Origin: Cellulosimicrobium cellulans
GTDB lineage: Bacteria; Actinomycetota; Actinomycetes; Actinomycetales; Cellulomonadaceae
Direction: 5' to 3'
Length of the DNA: 64,000 nucleotides
Assembly: GCF_007679345.1 (NCBI RefSeq)
Contig: NZ_VEGH01000008.1
Span: 186,001-250,000, forward strand
Part shown: positions 34,534-42,097 of the stretch, piece by piece
Numbering within the stretch: the first letter of the stretch is position 1
How the letters are laid out: every line of letters starts with the position of its first letter
The notes under the pieces: generated by a model
What the model saw: the letters and a program-made list of their open reading frames with translations, nothing else
Told to the model about the DNA's origin: nothing
Database searches by the model: none
Translations under genes and position numbers: made by a program

Positions 34534-35210
34534 GGGCGCCCCGGTGGGTCCGGGAGAACGGGCTGAGCCTGTTCTTCCTCGGCATCTTCCTCGCGGCGGT
34601 GGCCGGGCAGGCGGTCAGCGGCGTGGCCCTGTTCAACCGCGAGCAGGTGGCCGCCGGGCTCGAGCCCGTGACGCTCGGCGAGTACGTCACGTCGTCGGCG
34701 TTCGCCGTCGACCTCAGCGAGAACTGGCAGTCCGAGTTCCTGCAGTTCCTGCTCTACATCGCCGCGACCGTCTGGTTCGTGCAGCGGGGGTCCCCCGAGT
34801 CGAAGCCGCTCGACAAGGCGGGGCGGGAGACCGACGAGGAGCAGGCCGTCGGCGAGCACGCCGGCCCGCAGTCCCCGCCGTGGGCGCGCGTCCGGGGCTG
34901 GCGGATGTCCGTGTACTCGCACTCGCTGACCCTGGTGATGGGCTCGATCTTCCTGCTGTCCTGGTTCGTGCAGTCGCTGACCGGCGCGGTGGCGTACTCC
35001 GAGGAGCAGATGCGCGACCTCCAGGACCCGGTGACGTGGCCGGAGTACCTGCGCGAGCCGGACTTCTGGAGCCGGACCCTGCAGAACTGGCAGTCCGAGT
35101 TCCTCGCCGTGCTGTCGATGGTCGTGCTGGCGATCTACCTGCGCGAGCGCGGGTCCCCGGAGTCGAAGCCCGTGGGCGCCCCGCACGGCGCCACCGGCAT
35201 CGAGTCCTGA
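34530..35210 (+). CDS. DUF6766-like membrane protein
   Basis: A 226-aa membrane protein with an internal duplication: two units, each a transmembrane pair with NWQSEFLQFLLYIAATVWFV (first) and NWQSEFLAVLSMVVLAIYLR (second), and each ending in RGSPESKP. Four hydrophobic helices in all, with a polar linker (about residues 88-125). This matches a conserved uncharacterised actinobacterial/proteobacterial family (DUF6766 from memory). GTG at 34530 overlaps the microprotein stop. Function unknown. Confidence 0.75.
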   Translation: MRAPRWVRENGLSLFFLGIFLAAVAGQAVSGVALFNREQVAAGLEPVTLGEYVTSSAFAVDLSENWQSEFLQFLLYIAATVWFVQRGSPESKPLDKAGRETDEEQAVGEHAGPQSPPWARVRGWRMSVYSHSLTLVMGSIFLLSWFVQSLTGAVAYSEEQMRDLQDPVTWPEYLREPDFWSRTLQNWQSEFLAVLSMVVLAIYLRERGSPESKPVGAPHGATGIES

Positions 35211-35258
35211 CCCCGCCGCGCACTGGCGCGGCGGCCCGGCGGACCCGAGAGTGGTCGC

Positions 35259-36167
35259 ATGAGCGTCGTGAACCCGCCTCGCGACCTGCGCGAGTACATC
35301 GAATTCCTCCGGGACAGCGGCTACACGGTCCGGGACGGGCACACGCCGGACCCGGACCTGATCGACCCGCAGGGCAACCCGGTCTACACCTGGCAGGAGG
35401 GGTACCCGTACCCCGACCTGATGGACCGCGACGCCTACGAGCTCGAGAAGTACCGCCTCCAGGTCGAGCTGCTGAAGTTCCAGTACTGGCTGGAGGACAA
35501 CGACAAGCGGGCGATCGTGCTGTTCGAGGGCCGGGACGCGGCGGGCAAGGGCGGCACGATCAAGCGGTTCACCGAGCACCTGAACCCGCGGACGTCCCGG
35601 GTGGTGGCGCTGTCCAAGCCGAGCGACCGCGAGCGCGGCCAGTGGTACTTCCAGCGCTACGTGCAGCACCTGCCGACCGCCGGCGAGATCGTCATGTTCG
35701 ACCGGTCCTGGTACAACCGCGCGGGCGTCGAGCGCGTGATGGGCTTCTGCACCGAGGAGGAGTACCAGGCGTTCATGGGGCAGGCGCCGGTCTTCGAGAA
35801 GATGCTCGTCGACTCCGGCATCCACGTCACCAAGCTCTGGTTCTCGGTGTCCCGGAAGGAGCAGCGCACCCGGTTCGCGATCCGCCAGCTCGACCCGGTC
35901 CGCCGGTGGAAGCTGTCGCCGATGGACCTCGCGTCGCTGGACCGCTGGGAGGAGTACACCCAGGCGAAGGAGGAGATGTTCCGGCGCACCGACAAGCGGC
36001 ACGCCCGGTGGACGATCATCCGGTCCAACGACAAGAAGCGGGCGCGGATCAACGCGATGCGGTTCTTCCTCAACCAGTTCGACTACGAGGGCAAGGACCT
36101 GGACGTCGTCGGGCGGCCCGACCCGCTGCTGGTGATCCGCAGCAAGAACGAGCCCGCGGACGAGTAG
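35259..36167 (+). CDS. ppk2: Polyphosphate kinase 2
   Basis: A 302-aa PPK2-family enzyme. It transfers phosphate between polyphosphate and nucleoside di- or monophosphates. The Walker A region is GRDAAGKGGTIKRFTEHLNP, the Walker B/lid region VMFDRSWYNRAGVERVMGF, followed by LWFSVSRKEQRTRF and the RWTIIRSNDKKRARINAMR block near the C-terminus. The single-domain size and motif spacing fit class I (NDP-phosphorylating), but class cannot be fixed by eye. The ATG is 48 nt after the DUF6766 stop, with no strong Shine-Dalgarno. Confidence 0.93.
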   Translation: MSVVNPPRDLREYIEFLRDSGYTVRDGHTPDPDLIDPQGNPVYTWQEGYPYPDLMDRDAYELEKYRLQVELLKFQYWLEDNDKRAIVLFEGRDAAGKGGTIKRFTEHLNPRTSRVVALSKPSDRERGQWYFQRYVQHLPTAGEIVMFDRSWYNRAGVERVMGFCTEEEYQAFMGQAPVFEKMLVDSGIHVTKLWFSVSRKEQRTRFAIRQLDPVRRWKLSPMDLASLDRWEEYTQAKEEMFRRTDKRHARWTIIRSNDKKRARINAMRFFLNQFDYEGKDLDVVGRPDPLLVIRSKNEPADE

Positions 36168-36220
36168 CGCCGGCCGGGCTCGCCTTGCCACGGGAGCGCG
36201 CCGCCCGGGATGCTGGCCGG

Positions 36221-36931
36221 ATGGCCGGCGAACGGACGTACGCGATCCTGCCCTGCCCCGACGTCGACGCGGCCGTCGCCTTCTACGAGGCGCTCGGCTT
36301 CCGTCCGACGTACCGCCAGCGACGGCCCTATCCGACAGCCGTCGTGCGGCTCGAGGACATCCACATCCACCTCTCGGGCATCGACGGCTTCGACCCCGCG
36401 GCGTCGTACGCCAGCGTGATCGTCGTCGTGCCGGACGCGGAGGCGCTCTACCAGCAGTTCGCCGCCGGCCTGCGCGCCCACCTCGGCCGGCTGCCGACGG
36501 CGGGCGTCCCGCGACTGCTGCGGCCGCGGCGCAAGCAGGGCACCACCACCGGCTTCTCCGTGGTGGACGTCGGCGGGAACTGGCTCCGGTTCTACCGCGA
36601 GGCCGACGTGGGCACCGAGGAGCCCGCCGCGACCGGCCTCGCGCGCGCCGTCGAGGTCGCGGCCCGGCAGGGCGACGCGCGCGGCGACGACGCGCAGGCG
36701 CTGGTCGCGCTCGACGCCGGGCTGACTCGGCACCCGGACGCGCCGGCCGACGAGCGGGTCCGGGCGCTCGCGTACCGCGCCGAGCTGCTGGTGCGGCTCG
36801 GGCGGGCCGGGGACGCGGGGACCACGCTGGCCGAGGCGGAGGCGCTGCGGCTCAGCGCGGCGCAGGCGGAGGCCGTCGCGCCGGACCTGGCCCACGCGCG
36901 GGAGGTCCTGGCCGGCGCCGCCGGCGCCTGA
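36221..36931 (+). CDS. VOC-fold protein with C-terminal helical repeat domain
   Basis: A 236-aa protein. Residues 1-125 form a glyoxalase/bleomycin-resistance (VOC) domain: YAILPCPDVDAAVAFYEALG, IHIHLSGIDGFDP, and FSVVDVGGNWLRFYRE with the metal-ligand-type positions. Residues about 135-232 are helical and TPR-like (ALVALDAGLTRHPDAPADER, AYRAELLVRLGRAGDAGTTL), an unusual addition to a VOC protein. The ATG at 36221 is preceded by GATGCT 6 nt upstream, so leaderless translation is possible. Substrate unknown. Confidence 0.8.
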   Translation: MAGERTYAILPCPDVDAAVAFYEALGFRPTYRQRRPYPTAVVRLEDIHIHLSGIDGFDPAASYASVIVVVPDAEALYQQFAAGLRAHLGRLPTAGVPRLLRPRRKQGTTTGFSVVDVGGNWLRFYREADVGTEEPAATGLARAVEVAARQGDARGDDAQALVALDAGLTRHPDAPADERVRALAYRAELLVRLGRAGDAGTTLAEAEALRLSAAQAEAVAPDLAHAREVLAGAAGA

Positions 36932-36940
36932 CGTCGGCGG

Positions 36941-37219
36941 TCAGAACCGGAACGGGATCGGGATGCCGCCGCAGCAGCACACCCCGCGCACGTCCGACTG
37001 CGCCAGCATCCCCGCGGCCTGGTAGCACGCGACGAACCGGGCGGCGGTCGGCCGGAGGCCGCGCAGCACACCCCGCGCGACGACGGTCCGCCGGATCGCC
37101 TCCGAGCAGGACGTCCCGCCGTGCGCGACCCGGTGCGCGCAGGAGTAGCCCTTCCGCGGCGAGATCCGGCGCTGGTAGACCCGGATGAGGCGGTCGGTGG
37201 CGGACGCGGCGAGGCTCAT
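36941..37219 (-). CDS. yidD: YidD-like membrane protein insertion efficiency factor
   Basis: A 92-aa protein with the YidD signature: IRVYQRRISPRKGYSCAHRV with a following SCSEAIRR, i.e. the family's YQR-ISP-KG-xCxxxP/H and SCS blocks. YidD assists membrane-protein insertion near YidC. The Cys-rich tail GVCCCGGIPIPFRF is typical of the actinobacterial variant. It is isolated here, not beside rnpA/yidC. The ATG at 37219 is preceded by only weak Shine-Dalgarno sequence. Confidence 0.82.
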   Translation of the reverse strand: MSLAASATDRLIRVYQRRISPRKGYSCAHRVAHGGTSCSEAIRRTVVARGVLRGLRPTAARFVACYQAAGMLAQSDVRGVCCCGGIPIPFRF

Positions 37220-37263
37220 CGCGCCACGGTAGGCGCGCGTCCGGGTGCACGCGCGCGGTGCGG

Positions 37264-37320
37264 CGGCGGGCGCGCGGCGCGGCGGCGGGCGTGCGGCGCG
37301 GCGGCGGGCGTGCGGCGCGG
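37264..37320. repeat. Tandem repeat, 3 x 19 bp
   Basis: Three direct copies of CGGCGGGCGTGCGGCGCGG (the first has one change) between yidD and the MccF-type gene. Non-coding, extreme GC. The 19-bp period equals the unit spacing in the palindromic repeats elsewhere, though here all units point one way. Confidence 0.8.
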
Positions 37321-37340
37321 CGGCGACGGCGACGGCGCGC

Positions 37341-38363
37341 TCAGCGCAGCACCTGCGTGAGCACCGACCCCCCGTCGCCGTGCTCGACCGTGGCGAGCGC
37401 CCCGTTCACCAGCGCCAGGTGCGGCGGGACGTGCCCGCAGTCGACGTCGGCCAGCACCGGGACCCCGAGGCCGGCCAGCGCGTGCCGGGCGGCGTCGTGC
37501 TGCGTCAGCCCCGGCACGTCCGCGCCGCGGGTCCGCCCGAGGAGCACGGCGTTCGCGCCGGCGAAGAACCCGGCGTAGCGGAGGCCGAGCAGCCGACGGG
37601 CGACGTCGGCCGCGTCCGCCGCCGCGGCCTCCAGGTAGACGATCGTGCCCTCCGGGGCGTGCGCGGCGGCGAACGTCGCCACGTCGCCGTACGGCGTCCC
37701 GGCCAGGTGCGACACCGTCTCCAGGCACCCGCCGACCAGGCGCCCCTCGGCGTGCACGGCGTCGTCCCCGTCGAGCCGCACCCACCCGCCGGCGGCGTCG
37801 AGCGGCTCCTCCGTGGCCTCGGGGTCGACCGCGAAGTCGGTGAACCCGGCCGACCGGTACCTCGTCGCGGCGCCCTGCACGAGCGTGGCGCCGGGCTCGG
37901 CCTGCACGACGTCGAGCCACGGCAGCATCGGCGCCGGCACCCGGAACGGCGTCTCCATGAGGTTCTGCCCGTGCAGCGTCGCGACGCCGGTGCGGAGCGT
38001 CAGGGGCAGCAGCAGGGTCGAGATGTCGGAGTAGCCGACGAACCACGTCGGGTCCGCTGCGAGGGCGTCCCAGTCGAGGCGGTCGAGGAGGTCGAGCGCG
38101 ATCTCCCCGCCCCACGGCGGCACGACCGCCCGCACGGCGGGGTCCGTCATCATCCCGGTCAGCTCGGCGGCGCGGGCGTCCGCGGGACCGCTGGCCACCC
38201 CCGCACCGCGGACGAGCGGCCCGAGGCGGACGTCGAGCCCGTGGTCGGCGAGGTGCCGGACGGCGACGTCGAGCCGCCGGGCGTGCGGGGCGGTGACCCC
38301 CGCCGACGGGGAGGCCACGCCGACGACGTCGCCGGGGACCAGCGGGCGGGGGTAGCGGATCAT
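37341..38363 (-). CDS. S66 peptidase (LD-carboxypeptidase / MccF-like)
   Basis: A 340-aa serine peptidase of family S66. The N-terminus MIRYPRPLVPGDVVGVASPS, then the RAVVPPWGG loop, the nucleophile elbow GYSDIST with catalytic Ser, and the later VYLEAAAADAADVARRLLGL and DVDCGHVPPHLALVNG blocks with the Glu and His of the catalytic triad. The family either trims peptidoglycan tetrapeptides (LdcA) or cleaves the toxic aminoacyl-nucleotide of microcin C-like compounds (MccF). The internal length and the absence of cell-wall neighbours favour the MccF-type group, weakly. Confidence 0.87.
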   Translation of the reverse strand: MIRYPRPLVPGDVVGVASPSAGVTAPHARRLDVAVRHLADHGLDVRLGPLVRGAGVASGPADARAAELTGMMTDPAVRAVVPPWGGEIALDLLDRLDWDALAADPTWFVGYSDISTLLLPLTLRTGVATLHGQNLMETPFRVPAPMLPWLDVVQAEPGATLVQGAATRYRSAGFTDFAVDPEATEEPLDAAGGWVRLDGDDAVHAEGRLVGGCLETVSHLAGTPYGDVATFAAAHAPEGTIVYLEAAAADAADVARRLLGLRYAGFFAGANAVLLGRTRGADVPGLTQHDAARHALAGLGVPVLADVDCGHVPPHLALVNGALATVEHGDGGSVLTQVLR

Positions 38364-38471
38364 GCGCCGCAGTCTGGCAGCGTGCGCCGGCCCCTGGTGG
38401 CCCCGAGACCCTGCGGCGTAGCGTCGTGCGGTGCCGGAGCACCAGCCGATCGCACGAGGGGTGGACGAGCC

Positions 38472-38867
38472 ATGAGCATGATGACGGACATGATGAAGTC
38501 GATGCCGGCGGGCACGACGGGGATGGACATGACCGCGATGCAGCCGTGCATCGAGGCCTGCTCGGCCGCGGCGATGGCGGCGACCATGTGTGCCGACGCG
38601 GACGCCGGGGAGAACATGGCCCGATGTGCGTCCCTGTGCGCGAGCACGGCGGACGTCGCGACCACGACGATGCGGATGATGATGCGGCCCGCGGGCTACG
38701 ACATGTCCACGATGTCGGCGATGATGCAGGCCTGCGTCGCCGTGGGCGAGGCGTGCGCGGCGGAGTGCGAGAGGCACGCGTCGATGTCCGAGCACTGCCG
38801 GATCTGCGCGCAGGCCTGCCGGGCGATGGTCGACGCCTGCCGCTCGGCCATGGCCTCGACGGCCTGA
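38472..38867 (+). CDS. Cys-rich four-helix-bundle protein, Csp/DUF326-like copper binder
   Basis: A 131-aa cytoplasmic protein with 12 cysteines in CxxxC and related spacing along predicted helices (PCIEACSAAAMAATMC, RCASLC, QACVAVGEACAAEC, HCRICAQACRAM) and a Met-rich N-terminus (MSMMTDMMKSMP). This is the pattern of Csp copper-storage proteins and DUF326, where cysteines line the core of a four-helix bundle and hold many Cu(I) ions. No signal peptide, hence Csp3-like. No copper exporter or CsoR is adjacent. The ATG lies 10 nt after GAGGGG. Confidence 0.85.
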   Translation: MSMMTDMMKSMPAGTTGMDMTAMQPCIEACSAAAMAATMCADADAGENMARCASLCASTADVATTTMRMMMRPAGYDMSTMSAMMQACVAVGEACAAECERHASMSEHCRICAQACRAMVDACRSAMASTA

Positions 38868-38885
38868 CCGGCCGGGTCCGGACCG

Positions 38886-39137
38886 CTAGACGGACGGGCG
38901 CGCGGCGTACCAGACGCCGCCCAGCGCCAGCAGCCCGGCGACCGGGTGCACCGCCACCGGCTCGCCGGGCTGCGGCGTGGCGCGCGTCGTGAGCACGCGC
39001 AGGTCGCCGTCGAGCAGGGCGACGGTCACCTGGGCGTCGCCCTGCGCGACGACGAGGCCGTCGCGCCAGGCACTGGGGGAGGCGGTCGCGACGACCTCCT
39101 GGACGGGGAGGACGTCGACGCGGGTGTGCTGCGGCAC
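38886..39137 (-). CDS. Small hypothetical protein downstream of the Cys-rich leader ORF
   Basis: An 83-aa protein, mostly beta-strand in appearance (VDVLPVQEVVATASPSAW, VTVALLDGDLRVLTTRATPQ), ending in one hydrophobic stretch (GLLALGGVWYAA). Possibly an NfeD/OB-like or lipoyl-like small fold; not recognised. GTG at 39137 has GGAG about 9 nt upstream. It is the first gene after the leaderless Cys-rich uORF at 39282-39374 and could be its regulatory target. Confidence 0.5.
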   Translation of the reverse strand: MPQHTRVDVLPVQEVVATASPSAWRDGLVVAQGDAQVTVALLDGDLRVLTTRATPQPGEPVAVHPVAGLLALGGVWYAARPSV

Positions 39138-39281
39138 TTCAGGCTCCTGGGGTCCGGCGTTGCGGTGCGGGTGCGCTCGCGCGCCGGGACGGACCGGGGC
39201 TGCGCGGAGGGCGGCTGCTGCGGGGTGACGCGGGGTCCGGCCGGGGCGCGCCTCAGGCGCGGGCGGGGGACCGCTGGGACG

Positions 39282-39374
39282 TCAGCGACACATTCGACAG
39301 CTGCACCGCACCGTCGGCACGGCGACGGACCCCGCGCGGAGCGGGGTCGCGTGGGCGTGCAGGACGGCGGACAT
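39282..39374 (-). CDS. Leaderless 30-aa Cys-rich leader peptide (putative attenuator uORF)
   Basis: MSAVLHAHATPLRAGSVAVP followed by TVRCSCRMCR and stop: three cysteines in the last seven residues. The ATG stands 7 nt after the -10, so the transcript should start at or beside the codon. Such leaderless short ORFs with terminal Cys codons act as cysteine-responsive attenuators in mycobacteria. Within the ORF, GACCCCGC/GCGGGGTC (39328-39335 with 39341-39348) can form a hairpin. Downstream on the same strand is the 83-aa gene at 38886-39137. Confidence 0.6.
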   Translation of the reverse strand: MSAVLHAHATPLRAGSVAVPTVRCSCRMCR

Positions 39375-39381
39375 GCCGACG

Positions 39382-39410
39382 AGTGTGGGCAGCCCCGCGT
39401 GACGTGTCAA
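39382..39410 (-). promoter_or_regulatory. Promoter of the leader ORF
   Basis: Minus strand TTGACA (39410-39405, full -35 consensus), 17 nt, CACACT (39387-39382), 7 nt, ATG at 39374. Confidence 0.7.
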
Positions 39411-39490
39411 GGGGCGCCCGGGGACCGCCGCGCGCCCCCGCTGGTGAGGGGGTCGCGGCGCCGTCCGGGCGCGTCCGCCCCGTGGACGCG

Positions 39491-40054
39491 TCAGCCGGAC
39501 GCGAGCGTGCGGAGGTCCGCCAGCGCGGCCCGCACGTGGTCGTCGAGGCCGCGTCCGCCGTCGCTCGCGACCCACGACTCGAAGCCGACCCGGAACGCGG
39601 CGACCGCGGCCTCCGCGGCGAGCGCGGCGGCCGGCGCGGGCACGCCGCGGCCGCGCAGCGCCCCGGCCAGCGCGGCGCCGAGCGCCGCCATCTTGAGCAG
39701 CTCGCGCTCCTGGAGGCCCGGGTTGGCCGCGACGACCCCCGCGCGGGTGCGGGCGTGCTCGATCCGGTCGGCGAGGGCGTCGCAGCCCCGGACGACGCCC
39801 GCGCCGGCGGCCTCGAGCGGGCCCGCGCCGGGCGGCGCGCCGACGACTCCGGCGACGGCCAGGCGCTCGAGGGTGTGCGCGCCGTCGAACAGCACCTCGC
39901 GCTTGTCCGCGAAGTACCGGAAGTAGGTGCGCTCGGTGACGCCGGCCCGCTCGGCGATGTCCTGGACGGTCGTCTGCTCGTAGCCACGCTCGGCGTAGAG
40001 CTCCAGCGCCGCGCGCGCCATCCGGCCCCGCGCGTCCGGCTCCCAGCGTCCCAT
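39491..40054 (-). CDS. TetR-family transcriptional regulator
   Basis: A 187-aa TetR regulator: N-terminal helix-turn-helix (residues 10-55; IAERAGVTERTYFRYFADKR) and a helical ligand domain ending in LADLRTLASG. It is divergent from the epimerase gene at 40164, and the 109-nt intergenic region carries two tandem palindromes that are its likely operators. ATG at 40054 may be leaderless, with TAGACT 6 nt upstream on the minus strand. Confidence 0.9.
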   Translation of the reverse strand: MGRWEPDARGRMARAALELYAERGYEQTTVQDIAERAGVTERTYFRYFADKREVLFDGAHTLERLAVAGVVGAPPGAGPLEAAGAGVVRGCDALADRIEHARTRAGVVAANPGLQERELLKMAALGAALAGALRGRGVPAPAAALAAEAAVAAFRVGFESWVASDGGRGLDDHVRAALADLRTLASG

Positions 40055-40068
40055 CCCGTCAGTCTAGT

Positions 40069-40117
40069 GATGACAGCCGCTGACATCGGGCGTACCGTGA
40101 TGACAGCGACTGACATC
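40069..40117. promoter_or_regulatory. Two tandem TetR operators
   Basis: GATGACAGCCGCTGACATC (40069-40087) and GATGACAGCGACTGACATC (40099-40117), the same pseudo-palindrome GATGnCAGnnnCTGnCATC twice at a 30-bp period. They lie between tetR and the epimerase gene and can repress both. Confidence 0.82.
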
Positions 40118-40163
40118 ACAGTCGCCCCGGGTCCGCCCGGGTGCTCGTCCCTGGAGGACTCCC

Positions 40164-41072
40164 ATGCGTGTGTTCGTCACCGGTGCATCCGGCTGGATCG
40201 GCTCGGCCGCCGTGCCCGAGCTGCTCGCCGCGGGGCACGACGTCGTCGGCCTCGCCCGCTCCGAGGCGTCCGCCGCCTCGCTGACCGCCGCCGGCGTCGA
40301 GGTCCGCCGCGGCGACCTCGACGACCTCGGGGCGCTGCGGGCGGGCGCCGAGGACGCCGACGCCGTGCTGCACCTCGCGTTCAAGCACGACTTCGGCGAC
40401 ATGGCCGGGTCCGGCCGCACCGAGCGCGCCGCCGTCGAGGCGCTCGGCGACGTGCTCGCCGGCACCGACCGGCCGCTGCTGCTCGCGTCGGGCATCGCCG
40501 GCGTCGCCCCCGGCCGGCTGCTGACCGAGGACCTCGCGTCGCCCTACGCCACTCCGGACGCTCCGCGCGGCGCGAGCGAGACCTACGCCCTCGCGCTCGC
40601 GGAGCGGGGCGTGCGCCCCGTCGCGCTCCGGTTCGCGCCCACGGTGCACGGCTCCGGGGACCACGGGTTCGTCGCCGAGCTGGTCCGGGTCGCGCGTGAG
40701 CGCGGGGTCGCGGGGTACGTCGGCGACGGCTCGAACCGGTGGCCCGCGGTGCACCGGTCGGACGCCGGGCGCCTGGTCGCCCTCGCGCTGGCGCGGGCGG
40801 CGGCGCAGGGCGACGTGCCGGTGGTGCACGCCGTCGGCGAGGAGGGCGTGCCCGCACGCGACATCGCCGAGGCGATCGGGCGCGCGCTCGGGGTCCCGGC
40901 CGCGTCGGTCGCGACCGAGGAGGCGGCAGCGCACTTCGGCTGGATCGGCGGGTTCTTCGCGCTCGACCTGCCCGCGTCCAGCGCGCTCACCCGCGAGCGG
41001 CTCGGTTGGCGGCCCACCGGCCCGACGTTGCTCGAGGACCTGGCGGCGGGCGCGTACACACCGAGCCGGTGA
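40164..41072 (+). CDS. NAD-dependent epimerase/dehydratase (extended SDR)
   Basis: A 302-aa extended SDR. Rossmann motif VFVTGASGWIGSAAV, DADAVLHLAF, ASGIAGVAPG, then SETYALAL, where the usual YxxxK active site reads differently, and LRFAPTVHG. It belongs to the atypical group of SDRs often paired with TetR regulators and used against quinones or small electrophiles. RBS GGAGGA precedes the ATG. Transcribed away from tetR under the twin operators. Substrate unknown. Confidence 0.85.
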   Translation: MRVFVTGASGWIGSAAVPELLAAGHDVVGLARSEASAASLTAAGVEVRRGDLDDLGALRAGAEDADAVLHLAFKHDFGDMAGSGRTERAAVEALGDVLAGTDRPLLLASGIAGVAPGRLLTEDLASPYATPDAPRGASETYALALAERGVRPVALRFAPTVHGSGDHGFVAELVRVARERGVAGYVGDGSNRWPAVHRSDAGRLVALALARAAAQGDVPVVHAVGEEGVPARDIAEAIGRALGVPAASVATEEAAAHFGWIGGFFALDLPASSALTRERLGWRPTGPTLLEDLAAGAYTPSR

Positions 41073-41087
41073 CGAGGGTCTAGGCAC

Positions 41088-41135
41088 GCGCCGCGCGGGT
41101 GGGGTCTCATGAGGGACCAGCCACCCGTGCGGCGC
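41088..41135. terminator. Hairpin after the epimerase gene
   Basis: Arms 41088-41102 and 41121-41135 (15 nt, one mismatch) around an 18-nt loop, starting 15 nt past the epimerase stop. No U-tract. Confidence 0.65.
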
Positions 41136-41163
41136 TCCGCGCCCGCCCGAAGGAGGACCCGCG

Positions 41164-41784
41164 ATGGCGACGATCGTCTCCACCCTGTTCATCTCGCTCG
41201 ACGGCGTGGCCGAGATCGACCCGGCGTGGCACTTCCCGTACTTCGACGAGCACATGGGCGCCGCGGTCACCGAGGACTACGCGGGCGCCGACGTCCTGCT
41301 GCTCGGGCGGGTCACCTACGACAGCTTCGCGGGCGCCTGGCCCGACCGCGAGGCCGCCGGCGAGGAGGACGCCACGTTCGCGAGGCAGCTCGGCGACGTC
41401 CGCAAGCTCGTCGCCACCCGCGGCGCCGCGGACCTCGGCTGGCGTAACGCGGAGCGGGTCGAGGGCGACCTGGTCGAGGCCGTGACCGCGCTCAAGGCGC
41501 AGCCCGGCGTCGGCAAGGTCGTCGTGCCCGGCTCGCTGTCCGTGGTGCGGCAGCTGCTCGCCGCCGGCCTGCTCGACGAGCTGCGGCTGCTCGTGCACCC
41601 GGTCGCCGCCCGGCACGGCGAGCGGCTGTTCGACGAGGGGTCGCCGATCTACCCGCTGCGGCTGCTGGCGTCGGACGTGTTCCCGACCGGGGTGGTGCGG
41701 CTGGTGTACGCGCCCGGCGAGCTGCCGAACGCGCACGGGTACGACGACGTGAAGGGCGAGGTGCCGGGCGCGGGCGAGGGGTGA
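41164..41784 (+). CDS. RibD C-terminal/DHFR-like reductase
   Basis: A 206-aa protein of the dihydrofolate-reductase-like RibD-C family. It has STLFISLDGVAEID at the start, ADVLLLGRVTYDSFAGAWP, VVVPGSLSVVRQLLAAGLLDELRL and HPVAARHGERLF. Family members are small NADPH-dependent reductases, mostly uncharacterised. AGGAGGA lies 6 nt upstream of the ATG. Monocistronic, bounded by the hairpin at 41088. Confidence 0.88.
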   Translation: MATIVSTLFISLDGVAEIDPAWHFPYFDEHMGAAVTEDYAGADVLLLGRVTYDSFAGAWPDREAAGEEDATFARQLGDVRKLVATRGAADLGWRNAERVEGDLVEAVTALKAQPGVGKVVVPGSLSVVRQLLAAGLLDELRLLVHPVAARHGERLFDEGSPIYPLRLLASDVFPTGVVRLVYAPGELPNAHGYDDVKGEVPGAGEG

Positions 41785-41796
41785 GCGCGAGGGCGG

Positions 41797-42009
41797 TCAG
41801 AACGTGAAGTTCCGCAGCTGGATCACGACCCAGACGTAGAACGCCACGACCGCGACGATCGCGGCCCCGGAGAACGTCAGGACGATCCGCAGGGCCCGGC
41901 GGGGCCGCTGACGCTCGCGCGGCTTCTTGCCATGCCAGGACCAGATCAGGCCGCCGGCGAAGGCGAGCAGCGCGGCGGCGAGGGCGCCGTTCACCACGAG
42001 CCAGTCCAC
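41797..42009 (-). CDS. Small membrane protein, paralogue A
   Basis: A 70-aa protein with two transmembrane helices (NGALAAALLAFAGGLIW; VLTFSGAAIVAVVAFYVWVV) separated by a basic loop and ending in QLRNFTF. GAGGAGGT precedes the ATG. One of three adjacent paralogues on this strand. Function unknown. Confidence 0.72.
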   Translation of the reverse strand: MDWLVVNGALAAALLAFAGGLIWSWHGKKPRERQRPRRALRIVLTFSGAAIVAVVAFYVWVVIQLRNFTF

Positions 42010-42097
42010 ACCAGTACCTCCTCGCTCGGCGGTATCGCCTGCGGCGGTGGGCCCGGCGCGGAACGCGTGCCCGGGCAGAGGTGAGTGACGAGACGGC

